Shown piece after piece: positions 42,651 through 50,946 of a stretch of 64,000 bases of DNA. The stretch is from Actinoplanes sp. M2I2 (GTDB taxonomy: Bacteria; Actinomycetota; Actinomycetes; Mycobacteriales; Micromonosporaceae). The notes under the pieces were generated by a model. The model saw only the letters and a list, made by a program, of their open reading frames with translations. It did no database searches and had not been told where the DNA came from. A program made the translations under genes and the position numbers. The number at the start of each line of letters is the position of its first letter. The first letter of the stretch is position 1. The stretch is taken from NCBI RefSeq assembly GCF_023544445.1, contig NZ_JALPVJ010000001.1:682001-746000 (forward strand), given 5' to 3'.

Positions 42651-44087
42651 ATGGCGATTCCCGCTGATTCACCGCTGGCCCGTCCAGAGCAGATCCAGGG
42701 CAACATCCTGCGGCCGTTCGGCGGCGGCCATCAGGCTTTCCTGGCCCTGTCGTTCGCCAACGACCAGGCCGGAGCCCGGCGCTGGCTGGCCGGTGTCGCC
42801 AGCCGCGTCACCGGCACGGCCGGCGTCCCGCCCCGGGCTCCCCGCGGCGAGACGCGGCTGGCGCCCGGCACGACCCTGCTCAACGTGGGGCTCACCGCGT
42901 CCGGCCTCGTGCTGCTGCACCCCGAGACCGCGAGCCGGCTGGCCCCGTACGAGGCGTTCTGGGCCGGCCCGCTGGGCCCCCGGGTCGACGAGGCGGGCCG
43001 GCTCACCACCACGCCGGCGCTGGTCGGCGACACCGGCCGGAACGACCCCCAGACCTGGGTCGTCGGCGGCCTCGGCGTGCCGGTCGACGCGCTGCTGACG
43101 CTCGCCGCCGGCGACGAGGAGACGATCCGCGAGGTGGTGCGGAGCGAGCTGGCCGCCGCGACCGGCGCCGGCCTGAAAGAGCTCCACACCGAGTACGGCA
43201 TCGTCCACCGCGACAAGGACGACGGGCACCGCATCGAGCACTTCGGCTTCGCCGACGGCATCTCCCAGCCGGCCGTCGAGGGCTTCCCCGACGACGAGGC
43301 CCGGTTCAGCTCGCCCGGCATCGCCGCGGGCGAGTTCATCCTCGGCTGCGCGGCCGAACGGCGCCCCCAGTCGTGGAAGCAGCGGCCGGTCCCGGCCCGC
43401 TGGATGCACGGCGGGTCGTTCCAGGTCTTCCGCAGGCTGGAGCAGGACGTGCCCGGCTGGTGGAAACGCATGGAGGAGTTCGCTGGGCCGGGCGAAACGG
43501 CTGAGGACGCGGCCGCGCGGGCGCTCGGCCGCCGGCTCGACGGCAAGCCGCTGGCCAAGCCGGACGCCCAGCCGGGCCAGGAGAACGACTTCACCTTCGC
43601 CGACGACCCCGACGGCGAGAAGACTCCGCTCTACGCGCACATCCGCAAGGTCAACCCGCGCGAGGACACGGTCTTCCGCGACCGCAACCACAAGATGCTG
43701 CGCCGGGGCCTGCCCTTCGGGCCGCTGTTCGACCGGGAGCGTCCCGACAGCGTAAAGCGCGGCATTCTCTTCAACTCCTACCTGACGAGCATCGAGGACC
43801 AGTTCGAGTTCATCCAGCGGCGCTGGGCCAACAACCCCGGCTTTCCCGCGAGCTCTCTGGCGGAGTACGGCCGGGTCGCGGCCGAGCCGCCCCGGATCGA
43901 CGGCCTCGACCCGGTACTCGGGGACAGTCGCGAGGACGCGGCGAATCGCCTCCCCGCCGCCGTCGTCGAGGAAATGCCCAAGCCCGCGTACGGCGGTTTC
44001 GTGACGACGACCGGCGCGGTCTATGCTTTTGCGCCCTCCCTGCCGATCCTGCGTCGGCTTGCCGGCGACGATGACCTGGACGGCTAG
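42651..44087 (+). CDS. DyP-type (dye-decolourising) heme peroxidase, intact GXXDG
   Basis: 478 residues. Catalytic GXXDG is at residues 199-203 (GFADGISQP, D202), and the proximal heme His is in LYAHIRKVNPRED, followed by HKMLRRGLPFG and SIEDQFEFIQRRW, typical of the family. There is no signal peptide. It oxidises aromatic substrates with hydrogen peroxide; no encapsulin or cargo tag is seen. ATG 42651 has GAAGGGG at 11-12 bases; GTG 42639 is an alternative. Its TAG stop overlaps the convergent cyclase stop in the palindrome CTAG. A close paralogue lies at 50947. Confidence 0.93.
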   Translation: MAIPADSPLARPEQIQGNILRPFGGGHQAFLALSFANDQAGARRWLAGVASRVTGTAGVPPRAPRGETRLAPGTTLLNVGLTASGLVLLHPETASRLAPYEAFWAGPLGPRVDEAGRLTTTPALVGDTGRNDPQTWVVGGLGVPVDALLTLAAGDEETIREVVRSELAAATGAGLKELHTEYGIVHRDKDDGHRIEHFGFADGISQPAVEGFPDDEARFSSPGIAAGEFILGCAAERRPQSWKQRPVPARWMHGGSFQVFRRLEQDVPGWWKRMEEFAGPGETAEDAAARALGRRLDGKPLAKPDAQPGQENDFTFADDPDGEKTPLYAHIRKVNPREDTVFRDRNHKMLRRGLPFGPLFDRERPDSVKRGILFNSYLTSIEDQFEFIQRRWANNPGFPASSLAEYGRVAAEPPRIDGLDPVLGDSREDAANRLPAAVVEEMPKPAYGGFVTTTGAVYAFAPSLPILRRLAGDDDLDG

Positions 44088-47000
44088 GCAGCAGCGTGAC
44101 GAGGAGTCCGATCGATGCGATGGAGCAGAGAATCCAGGCTGGGGCCACTGTCCGTGACGATCCACTGCGGCAGGGCCGGTAGAGGCGGCCCGGGTGCCAG
44201 ACGCACGCCCGTGAGCCGACGATAAGCGTCCCGGTACTCCATTTTAGGCGCCCGCAAGTAGAGCCTCTTGTAGATGTCGGCCGCCACCTGTCGGGCGTCG
44301 TCGTCACGGGGATCGGCCTGCCAGGCGGCGTCCAGCAGCGCCGCTATCTCATGAGGCTCGGTCCAACGGTCGGCCGCCTTGCGCAGCGATCGGGCCGCGA
44401 AAGCGGGTTCGATCTCATTTCGTCCGACTCTCAGCAGGACCGCCAAGATGTAAGCGTTCACCTGTGTCTCCCGCTCGTCGTGCTCCTCGGCCACGCGCAA
44501 AGCCTCAGCGTTCAATCGCTCAGCCATGGCCGAACGGCCCGCGCTGAGGTGAAGACGGGCCAGCCGATGAAGCGACTCGCAGAGGTAGTGAGGCGCATCC
44601 AGCTCTCTTGCCAGTGGGATGACACGCTCCAGCAGACGCTGCGCCTCATCGAGGCGGCCCTCGGCGGCGGCGATCGCACCGAGACCGGTCACCTGATCGA
44701 CGACTGGTATCCAGTCGCGCTGTTCGACAGTGACACGTAATGAGTACATGGCACATGCCTGCGCTCGCACGAAGTCGCCTTCGTCTCGATAGATCTCGCC
44801 CATGTTGCCGACGGTGATACCGGCGGTCGGCCGAGCACCGATGTCGCGGGCCACTTCCAGAGCCTGGCGGTACGACGTTATGGCCTCACCGTGATCTGCG
44901 TTGCGCCGAAACGCCACGCCCAGATTGCCGGCGCCGAACAGCATCCAGTGCCGGTCGTTGGCGCGCGAAGCCGTACTCAAGGCCTGTTGCAGATAATCGA
45001 TGGCTTCTTCGGAACGGCCGGTGTTCAGCAGACACAGACCGAGATGGTTGAGAGCCGCACACATCGCGGGCAGGTCGCCGGACTCGGTGGCCATGGCCAG
45101 GTGCCGGTAAGCCATCGTGATGGCCTCGCCATACTCTCCCTGGCGATACAGCACGAAAGTCATCCGGTCCAAGGTCCGTGACAATCCGGTGGCGTCGCCG
45201 AGGCCCTGGAACCCGTTGAGAGCCCTTTCCAGCCAGCTCAGTGCCTCAGCGTGGGAGCCGGTATACATCAAGAGGTCGCCAAGCTGACGTTGCCCCGCAG
45301 CCACGATATCGCGGCGATCGGTCGCCTCTGCTGCCCGCATCGCAAGCCGGTAGTGACGCTCCGCTTCCGTCCATCGCCCGGTGAGGTGATGGACGGCGCC
45401 GATTCTGATGTGCAGTGCCGCCTGTTCCGCCTCAGGCAGGAGCGGGAGCAACTTCTCGTAGAAGTAGGTCGCAGCCTCGTTGGCGAAAATTGCTTCAGCG
45501 CGGTCGCCGGCCGCCCGGAACCAGATCCGCTGCTTGTCTGTCCGATCGGTGCGGGCGTAGTGGTGCGCGAGCAGGTCGACGTACTGCGGCAGGCGGTCGG
45601 AGAAGTTCGCCTCGATGAAGATTCCGGCCCTTTCGTGCAGGGTCGCCCTCGTGTCATAGGTCATGCTCTGATACGTCGTTTCCTGCGTGATCGGGTGCCG
45701 GAATTCGTACTCCGGCTCCGGCGCCGTTGTGACCTGCGGCGTGAGCTCCAGAACATGCAGCCGGCTCAGGTTGGCGGCGACCTGCGCCGGCGATCCCGCA
45801 GCCGGGTAGACCGACGAGATCCACGGCGGCCGAAAGCGGCGGCCGATCACGCTCGCCACTTTGATGGCGGCCTTCTCGTCGTCGGTGAGCTGATCGATGC
45901 GGGCCATCACCAGCCGCTGCAGGCTGTCAGGCAGGTGGAGAGCAGTCAGCCCGCGCCGGTCGGACGGGTCGACCCCGGTGCCGTGCAGATAAGCCACAAG
46001 TTCTTCGATGTAAAAGGCGTTTCCGCTGGCCTGCTCGTCGATCTGTCCGACGAGCTCATCAGCGATCTTCGCCAGGTGTCCGTATCGGTCACGTAATCGC
46101 TGTACGACCAGGCCCTGGGCATCTCTGCTCGTCATCTGACCGAGTCCCAGGCTTGTCATGTGGTCGGCCTCGGCCAGGGTGCCGGGCGCCGGCTCGCGCG
46201 AGGTGGCCAGCAGCAGGACCGGCAGCTCCGTGAGCCGGTCGGCGAGGAGGTTGAGCAAAGTCAGCGAGGCCGGGTCGATCCAGTGACAGTCCTCGAGCAG
46301 GAGGACAATCGGGTTGCGCGAGGCCCGGTCTCGAAGGCAAGCGAGCAGGGTCGAACGCAGCAGCACGTCACGACCAGTTTGATCCAACTGGGCGGTAAGG
46401 TCGTTTTCCGGCATCGGCAGGCCGATGACGGCGGCCACCAGAGGTGCTCGCTCGCCCGTGCCGTCGAAGCGGGCGATCTGCTCGGTCAGTACGGCTCGTT
46501 GCTGATCGAGCTCCAGGCTTGGATCCACTTCCAGCAATTCTCGCCAGATGGAGCGCCATACGAGATAGCTGGAGCTGGTTCCGTGCGATCGGCAACTACC
46601 GCCGTATCCGGTGAAACCGAGCGTGTCGCTCATGCGGCAAGCTTCGGCGGCCAGACGTGACTTGCCGATTCCCGCTTCGCCGTGCAGCCATACGATATTT
46701 CCTCGCCCGGCAAGTGTCTCGTGAACCAGTTGGCGCAGGCGAGCCATCTCAGTCGTGCGTCCGACCAGCGCTCCGGGCGTTGCGGGTGGTAGTGGCCGGG
46801 TGGGCGTGGACTCGAGCAGACCGCTGACGGGCCAGGCCGGCACCGGCTTGGCTTTTCCTTTGGCAGTCACGCTGATCTCGTCGCCGGCCACGGCGAGATT
46901 GCGAACGCGCTCGTACGTGGCTCTGTCGACGAGAAGGTGTCCCGGCGGGGCGGCTTGCATGAGACGGGCGGCCAGGTTGACCGCGTCCCCGACGACCGCG

Positions 47001-48133
47001 TACTCGCGACGGACATCGGACCCCACCTCCCCGCAGAAGACCGGCCCTGTAGTGACGCCACCGCTGTCGACGCCGCCGGACAGCTTCAGCAGCTCCAGGC
47101 CGCATCGGAGAGCACGCTCCTCATCGTCCTCATGGCTGACCGGTGTTCCGAAGACGGCGACGAGCACGGTGCCCTTGTCGTCGGCCATGAGATGACGCAG
47201 GTGTCCTCCGAACCGGTCGATGACCTTGACGCCGGCTGCGAGGTATCGCTGCAGGGCGTCGACGGTCGTGGGATCGTCGATCGACAGGTCGGGCAGTTGC
47301 ACGAAGGCAGTGGTGACCTTACGGTGTTCGTTCACCAGTTCGTGCCGGCCGAAGCGCAGTCTGGTGCGGATCGCCGGATGCAAGAACGGTTCGATCAGCC
47401 CCTCCAGCTCAGTGGTGGACGGCGCCGGTGGGACGAAAGGGGGATCAGATGCCGTCGGTGGACCGGCAATCCTCCGCAGCGCTGAATCAACCACGACTTC
47501 ACCGCGGTCGGCTTGGTGCAGAGCGTCGATCGCGCCTGTCAGGGCCGGGCCGGCGATCAGGTGCTGCAGTCGGGTTGCTGGATCGCCCAGGAGCATGAGA
47601 AGCACGGGTCCGGAGGCCAGCCCGACTCGGATCGTCAAGGACCGTGCGCCGTCCGGTGTCGGTACGGGAGGAACCTCTGCGGTGGCCTCCCTGATCAAGT
47701 CGGCGCAACGGATCGCCCTGCGTGCCACAGCTGACGCCGTCTCCGGCGTGTAATCGAACATGCCGACCAGGGCGTCCCCGGCGAAGTCCACCACGCTGCC
47801 ACCGGACGCGGCGACGGCATCGGCAGTCACCGCGAACCAGCGGTTGATGATGCGGGTGAGTTGCTCGGTGCCGAAGGCGCCCGTATTGGCGAAGCTTTCA
47901 GCCAAAGCGGTGAACCCGGCGACGTCGGCGTAGAGGACGACAGCGTCGGCGCGCTGCGTCACTGGCGGGTTGCTGACACTTTCGGCAGTCAGAAGCAGCC
48001 GCAGCGTATGTTCGGGCAGATAGGACCGCCAGGTCGTGGCCAACTCGCTCACGATCTGGGACGGAGGATCCCTCTGCGGCTCCTGCGTCACGCTTTGTGC
48101 GGCCACCCTTCGGATCGTACTGTCGGGGATCAA
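44084..48133 (-). CDS. Soluble-adenylyl-cyclase-like protein: two cyclase domains, STAND ATPase, TPR array
   Basis: About 1349 residues with the layout of ADCY10-type cyclases: C1 (about 60-225; VVLYADVAGFTALAES, VVDFAGDALVGMF), C2 (about 270-435; MADDKGTVLVAVFGTP, YAVVGDAVNLAARLM), an AAA/STAND ATPase (about 455-760; Walker A LHGEAGIGKSRLA, Walker B VLLLEDCHWID) and a long TPR region (about 880-1260). The metal-binding Asps of C1 are present, but the Lys expected before FAGDA is Asp. It may be a cyclase or a cyclase-derived signalling switch. TTG 48133 begins the frame; GTG 48106 is possible. It diverges from the small paralogue at 48175. Confidence 0.87.
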   Translation of the reverse strand: MIPDSTIRRVAAQSVTQEPQRDPPSQIVSELATTWRSYLPEHTLRLLLTAESVSNPPVTQRADAVVLYADVAGFTALAESFANTGAFGTEQLTRIINRWFAVTADAVAASGGSVVDFAGDALVGMFDYTPETASAVARRAIRCADLIREATAEVPPVPTPDGARSLTIRVGLASGPVLLMLLGDPATRLQHLIAGPALTGAIDALHQADRGEVVVDSALRRIAGPPTASDPPFVPPAPSTTELEGLIEPFLHPAIRTRLRFGRHELVNEHRKVTTAFVQLPDLSIDDPTTVDALQRYLAAGVKVIDRFGGHLRHLMADDKGTVLVAVFGTPVSHEDDEERALRCGLELLKLSGGVDSGGVTTGPVFCGEVGSDVRREYAVVGDAVNLAARLMQAAPPGHLLVDRATYERVRNLAVAGDEISVTAKGKAKPVPAWPVSGLLESTPTRPLPPATPGALVGRTTEMARLRQLVHETLAGRGNIVWLHGEAGIGKSRLAAEACRMSDTLGFTGYGGSCRSHGTSSSYLVWRSIWRELLEVDPSLELDQQRAVLTEQIARFDGTGERAPLVAAVIGLPMPENDLTAQLDQTGRDVLLRSTLLACLRDRASRNPIVLLLEDCHWIDPASLTLLNLLADRLTELPVLLLATSREPAPGTLAEADHMTSLGLGQMTSRDAQGLVVQRLRDRYGHLAKIADELVGQIDEQASGNAFYIEELVAYLHGTGVDPSDRRGLTALHLPDSLQRLVMARIDQLTDDEKAAIKVASVIGRRFRPPWISSVYPAAGSPAQVAANLSRLHVLELTPQVTTAPEPEYEFRHPITQETTYQSMTYDTRATLHERAGIFIEANFSDRLPQYVDLLAHHYARTDRTDKQRIWFRAAGDRAEAIFANEAATYFYEKLLPLLPEAEQAALHIRIGAVHHLTGRWTEAERHYRLAMRAAEATDRRDIVAAGQRQLGDLLMYTGSHAEALSWLERALNGFQGLGDATGLSRTLDRMTFVLYRQGEYGEAITMAYRHLAMATESGDLPAMCAALNHLGLCLLNTGRSEEAIDYLQQALSTASRANDRHWMLFGAGNLGVAFRRNADHGEAITSYRQALEVARDIGARPTAGITVGNMGEIYRDEGDFVRAQACAMYSLRVTVEQRDWIPVVDQVTGLGAIAAAEGRLDEAQRLLERVIPLARELDAPHYLCESLHRLARLHLSAGRSAMAERLNAEALRVAEEHDERETQVNAYILAVLLRVGRNEIEPAFAARSLRKAADRWTEPHEIAALLDAAWQADPRDDDARQVAADIYKRLYLRAPKMEYRDAYRRLTGVRLAPGPPLPALPQWIVTDSGPSLDSLLHRIDRTPRHAAA

Positions 48134-48176
48134 TCATCACTCTCAGCGAGTCTGTCGCCAATGGGGGATCAATCAT
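48125..48176. promoter_or_regulatory. Paired 13-bp direct repeats at a divergent start region
   Basis: GGGGATCAATCAT occurs at 48125-48137 and 48164-48176, 39 bp apart. The first copy overlaps the start of the cyclase-like gene and the second runs into the ATG of the small paralogue. The copies could be operator half-sites or a small duplication. Confidence 0.5.
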
Positions 48177-48783
48177 GTCTGTGGGCCTCAGCGACGCCGC
48201 CTTCGAACTCTCCGGTGCGTGCGTCCACTCGCTCCGATTCGCGTTCGGAGCCCCGCTGGGATATCCGAGCGGCCTGCGGCTGGCGGAAAGCCGCGAAAGC
48301 CTGCCGCCGGCACTGTTCCGCCGGATCCAGGCAGTATCGCCGCCGCCGACGCGGGCCGGGGAGCCTTGGCACCAAGGAATGACGCTTGCCGGGCAGCCCT
48401 TCCAACCTCAGGGCGCTGTCGACAAGCTCGCCGAAGTCATCTGCGACGAGGGCATCCCGTCGCTCGATGCGGCAGCCCCCGGCGCCGTGGTGCTCGACGA
48501 ATGGTTCCGGGTGGGTCAGCAGCAGAAGGACATCGACTTTCCGGGCCGCGATCACGGCCGGTACTTGCTCTCGATCAGCTACTGGAGCCCGGTCCCTGAG
48601 GGCCAGGCAGCCACTCGCAAGACTGTGGCCTACTACGACGACACGTATGAGATGACCTGGACCCGCCCGGTGAAGGTCGGGGACTGGGTGGCAGTCAGCT
48701 TCGACGCCTTCTTCCCTCCGGAGCGCGACAGCGCCGAGGTCATCGTCCCGATCAGCGAATGCGACGAGATCTGCCGAGCTTGA
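48175..48783 (+). CDS. Diverged member of the tandem ~200-residue protein family
   Basis: 202 residues from ATG 48175 with GGGGG upstream. It aligns along its length with the three tandem copies at 49095-50930: LSDAAFELSGACVHSLRFAF, ALFRRIQAVSPPPTRAGEPW, LLSISYWSPV, MTWTRPVKVGDWVAVSFDAF and a C-terminal Cys pair (SECDEIC). There is no signal peptide, membrane helix or catalytic motif I recognise. It is on the opposite strand from the triple array and diverges from the cyclase-like gene. Function unknown. Confidence 0.85.
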   Translation: MSVGLSDAAFELSGACVHSLRFAFGAPLGYPSGLRLAESRESLPPALFRRIQAVSPPPTRAGEPWHQGMTLAGQPFQPQGAVDKLAEVICDEGIPSLDAAAPGAVVLDEWFRVGQQQKDIDFPGRDHGRYLLSISYWSPVPEGQAATRKTVAYYDDTYEMTWTRPVKVGDWVAVSFDAFFPPERDSAEVIVPISECDEICRA

Positions 48784-49094
48784 GCGATCCGCTCGACCGT
48801 ATCCGGCAGATTGCTGCCTGGCGATTCGTAGCGTCAGGGTGAAGCCCTCCGCGAACATGTCGCCTGCCCGCTCGATCGCTCACGCAGAGTGTCGTTGCGC
48901 CGTTGGCCAGCTAAGACCGGCGGGCCCGGCAACGGGTGCCGTCCCAGGCACTGTTCCCGCCGCGGCGCGGCTCCGCTCCAAGCCGCTGACCGACATGCCG
49001 GCCGTCACGAGCGGCTCAGGCGAACAGTGAGCCGGTGGATGGCGCGTAACCATCGGCCGGCGCCATCACGACGCCAGCCGTCCGCCCCCGGCAG
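48784..49094. other. 311-bp convergent intergenic region
   Basis: This lies between the 3' ends of the diverged paralogue and of the triple array. I see no gene, clear terminator or repeat; short GC-rich inverted segments near 48955-48985 are weak. Confidence 0.55.
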
Positions 49095-49700
49095 CTACTG
49101 AGAGCTGGTGCAGAGTTGGTCGCATTCGCCGAGGGGGATGAGGATGTCGGCGCTGTCGCGGTCTTTGGGGAAGAAGTCGTCGAAGCTGACGGCGACCCAG
49201 TCGGTTTCGGGTTTCTGGGTCCATTCGACGCGGTGGGTGGCGTAGTAGTCGACGGTTTGGGTGATGGTCTGGCCGGTGGCCTCGGCGGGGTTCCAGTAGG
49301 GGATGGAGAGCAGGAGTTTGTTCTGGTCGTCGCCGGGTGCGGTGATGGTGTGTTGCTGGCGGGGGACGTCGAACATCCAGTTGAGGATGACGGTGTCGGG
49401 TGCTGGTTGGTCGAGGTTGGTGGCTCCTTCGGGGTGTTTGATGTCGGCGAGCCGGTCGTGTGGGCCATCGGGGTCGAAGGGTTGGCCGTCGAGGGTGAGG
49501 CCGGTTTGCCAGGGCGCGCCTTGGCGGGTGGGCGGCGGTGAGGCGGCCTGGATGCGGCGGAAGAGTGCCGGGGGAGGGTTTTCGTCGGCCATTTCTGCGG
49601 GTGCGTAGGGGTAGCCGACGGGTGCTGCGAAAGAGAAACGTAGTGAGTGCTGGCATGCTCCGTGCAACTCGAAAGCTGCATCACTGCTCCACACAGTCAT
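49095..49700 (-). CDS. Tandem ~200-residue protein, copy C (operon-distal)
   Basis: 201 residues, begins MTVWSSDAAFELHGACQHSL. AGGAGA lies at the same spacing as in the other copies. Conserved family blocks are SLRFSFAAPVGYPYAP, ENPPPALFRRIQAASPPPTR, LNWMFDVPRQQHTITAPGDD, LLLSIPYWNPAE and TDWVAVSFDDFFPKDRDS, ending CDQLCTSSQ. Compared with copies A and B, its last residues are different and the stop is displaced. The repeated Cys residues (one near residue 19, two at the end) suggest a metal site or disulphide. I do not recognise the family. It is the last gene of the DyP-led operon. Confidence 0.88.
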   Translation of the reverse strand: MTVWSSDAAFELHGACQHSLRFSFAAPVGYPYAPAEMADENPPPALFRRIQAASPPPTRQGAPWQTGLTLDGQPFDPDGPHDRLADIKHPEGATNLDQPAPDTVILNWMFDVPRQQHTITAPGDDQNKLLLSIPYWNPAEATGQTITQTVDYYATHRVEWTQKPETDWVAVSFDDFFPKDRDSADILIPLGECDQLCTSSQ

Positions 49701-49715
49701 TTCAGTCTCCTGTTC

Positions 49716-50315
49716 TTAGTTTCGGCAGAGTTGGTCGCATTCGCCGAGGGGGATGAGGATGTCGGCGCTGTCGCGGTCTTTGGGGAAGAAGTCGTCGAAG
49801 CTGACGGCGACCCAGTCGGTTTCGGGTTTCTGGGTCCATTCGACGCGGTGGGTGGCGTAGTAGTCGACGGTTTGGGTGATGGTCTGGCCCGTGGCTTCGG
49901 CGGGGTTCCAATACGGGATGGAGAGCAGGAGTTTGTTTTCGTCGTCGCCGGGTGCAGTGATGGTGTGCTGGTGGCGAGGAATGTCGAACATCCAGTTGAG
50001 GATCACGGTGTCGGGCGCCGGGGTATCCAAGTTCGCGGCGCCTTCAGGGTGCTGCACGTGGGCGAGCCGGTCCGTCGGCCCGTCCGGAAGAAACGGCTTG
50101 CCGTCGAGGGTCAGGCCGGTGTGCCACGGCGCGCCCTGGCGGGTGGGTGGCGGGGAGGCGGCTTGGATGCGGCGGAAGAGCACCGGGGGAGGGTTTTCGT
50201 CGGCCATTTCGGCGGGTGCGTAGGGATAACCGACGGGTGCTGCGAAAGAGAAACGCAGGGAGTGTTCGCACGCTCCGTGCAACTCGAAAGCTGCATCACT
50301 GGTCCACACGGACAT
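49716..50315 (-). CDS. Tandem ~200-residue protein, copy B
   Basis: 199 residues, begins MSVWTSDAAFELHGACEHSL and ends GECDQLCRN. It differs from copy A at a limited number of positions (for example PPPVLFRR and GAPWHTGL instead of PPPALFRR and GAPWQTGL). It shares the family blocks listed for copy C and has the same AGGAGACTGAA leader. No signal, membrane segment or known domain is visible. Middle gene of the triple array. Confidence 0.88.
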   Translation of the reverse strand: MSVWTSDAAFELHGACEHSLRFSFAAPVGYPYAPAEMADENPPPVLFRRIQAASPPPTRQGAPWHTGLTLDGKPFLPDGPTDRLAHVQHPEGAANLDTPAPDTVILNWMFDIPRHQHTITAPGDDENKLLLSIPYWNPAEATGQTITQTVDYYATHRVEWTQKPETDWVAVSFDDFFPKDRDSADILIPLGECDQLCRN

Positions 50316-50330
50316 TTCAGTCTCCTGTTC

Positions 50331-50930
50331 TTAGTTTCGGCAGAGTTGGTCGCATTCGCCGAGGGGGATGAGGATGTCGGCGCTGTCGCGGTCTTTGGGG
50401 AAGAAGTCGTCGAAGCTGACGGCGACCCAGTCGGTTTCGGGTTTCTGGGTCCATTCGATGCGGTGGGTGGCGTAGTAGTCGACGCTTTGGGTGATGGTCT
50501 GGCCCGTGGCTTCGGCGGGGTTCCAGTAGGGGATGGAGAGCAGAAGTTTGTTTTCGTCGTCGCCGGGTGCAGTGATGGTGTGCTGGTGGCGAGGAATGTC
50601 GAACATCCAGTTGAGGATCACTGTGTCTGGTGCCGGGGTATCCAGATTCGCGGCGCCTTCAGGATGCTGAACGTGGGCGAGCCGGTCGGTCGGCCCGTCC
50701 GGAAGGAACGGCTCGCCGTCGAGGGTGAGGCCGGTTTGCCACGGCGCGCCTTGGCGGGTGGGCGGTGGTGAAGCGGCTTGGATGCGGCGGAAGAGTGCCG
50801 GCGGTGGGTTTTCGTCGGCCATTTCTGCGGGTGCGTAGGGGTAGCCGACGGGTGCTGCGAAAGAGAAACGCAGGGAGTGCTCGCATGCTCCGTGTAATTC
50901 GAAACCTGCATCACTGGAAAACACAGTCAT
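50331..50930 (-). CDS. Tandem ~200-residue protein, copy A (next to DyP)
   Basis: 199 residues, begins MTVFSSDAGFELHGACEHSL and ends GECDQLCRN. It starts 16 bp after the DyP gene stop, with AGGAGA at good spacing, so it is almost surely co-transcribed with that peroxidase. The family features of copies B and C are all present. The tight link to a DyP enzyme suggests a partner, substrate carrier or shell-like accessory role, but that is inference only. Confidence 0.88.
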   Translation of the reverse strand: MTVFSSDAGFELHGACEHSLRFSFAAPVGYPYAPAEMADENPPPALFRRIQAASPPPTRQGAPWQTGLTLDGEPFLPDGPTDRLAHVQHPEGAANLDTPAPDTVILNWMFDIPRHQHTITAPGDDENKLLLSIPYWNPAEATGQTITQSVDYYATHRIEWTQKPETDWVAVSFDDFFPKDRDSADILIPLGECDQLCRN

Positions 50931-50946
50931 TTCAGTCTCCTGAGAT

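Larger units (their letters stand above)
49110..50930 (-). repeat. 615-bp tandem repeat carrying three paralogous genes
   Basis: Start codons at 50930, 50315 and 49700 are exactly 615 bp apart, and the homologous 3' boundary GCAGAGTTGG recurs at 49110, 49725 and 50340. The 15-bp spacers between copies are identical (TTCAGTCTCCTGTTC), and long stretches of the coding sequence are the same in all three copies. This indicates recent duplication or gene conversion. Confidence 0.95.
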
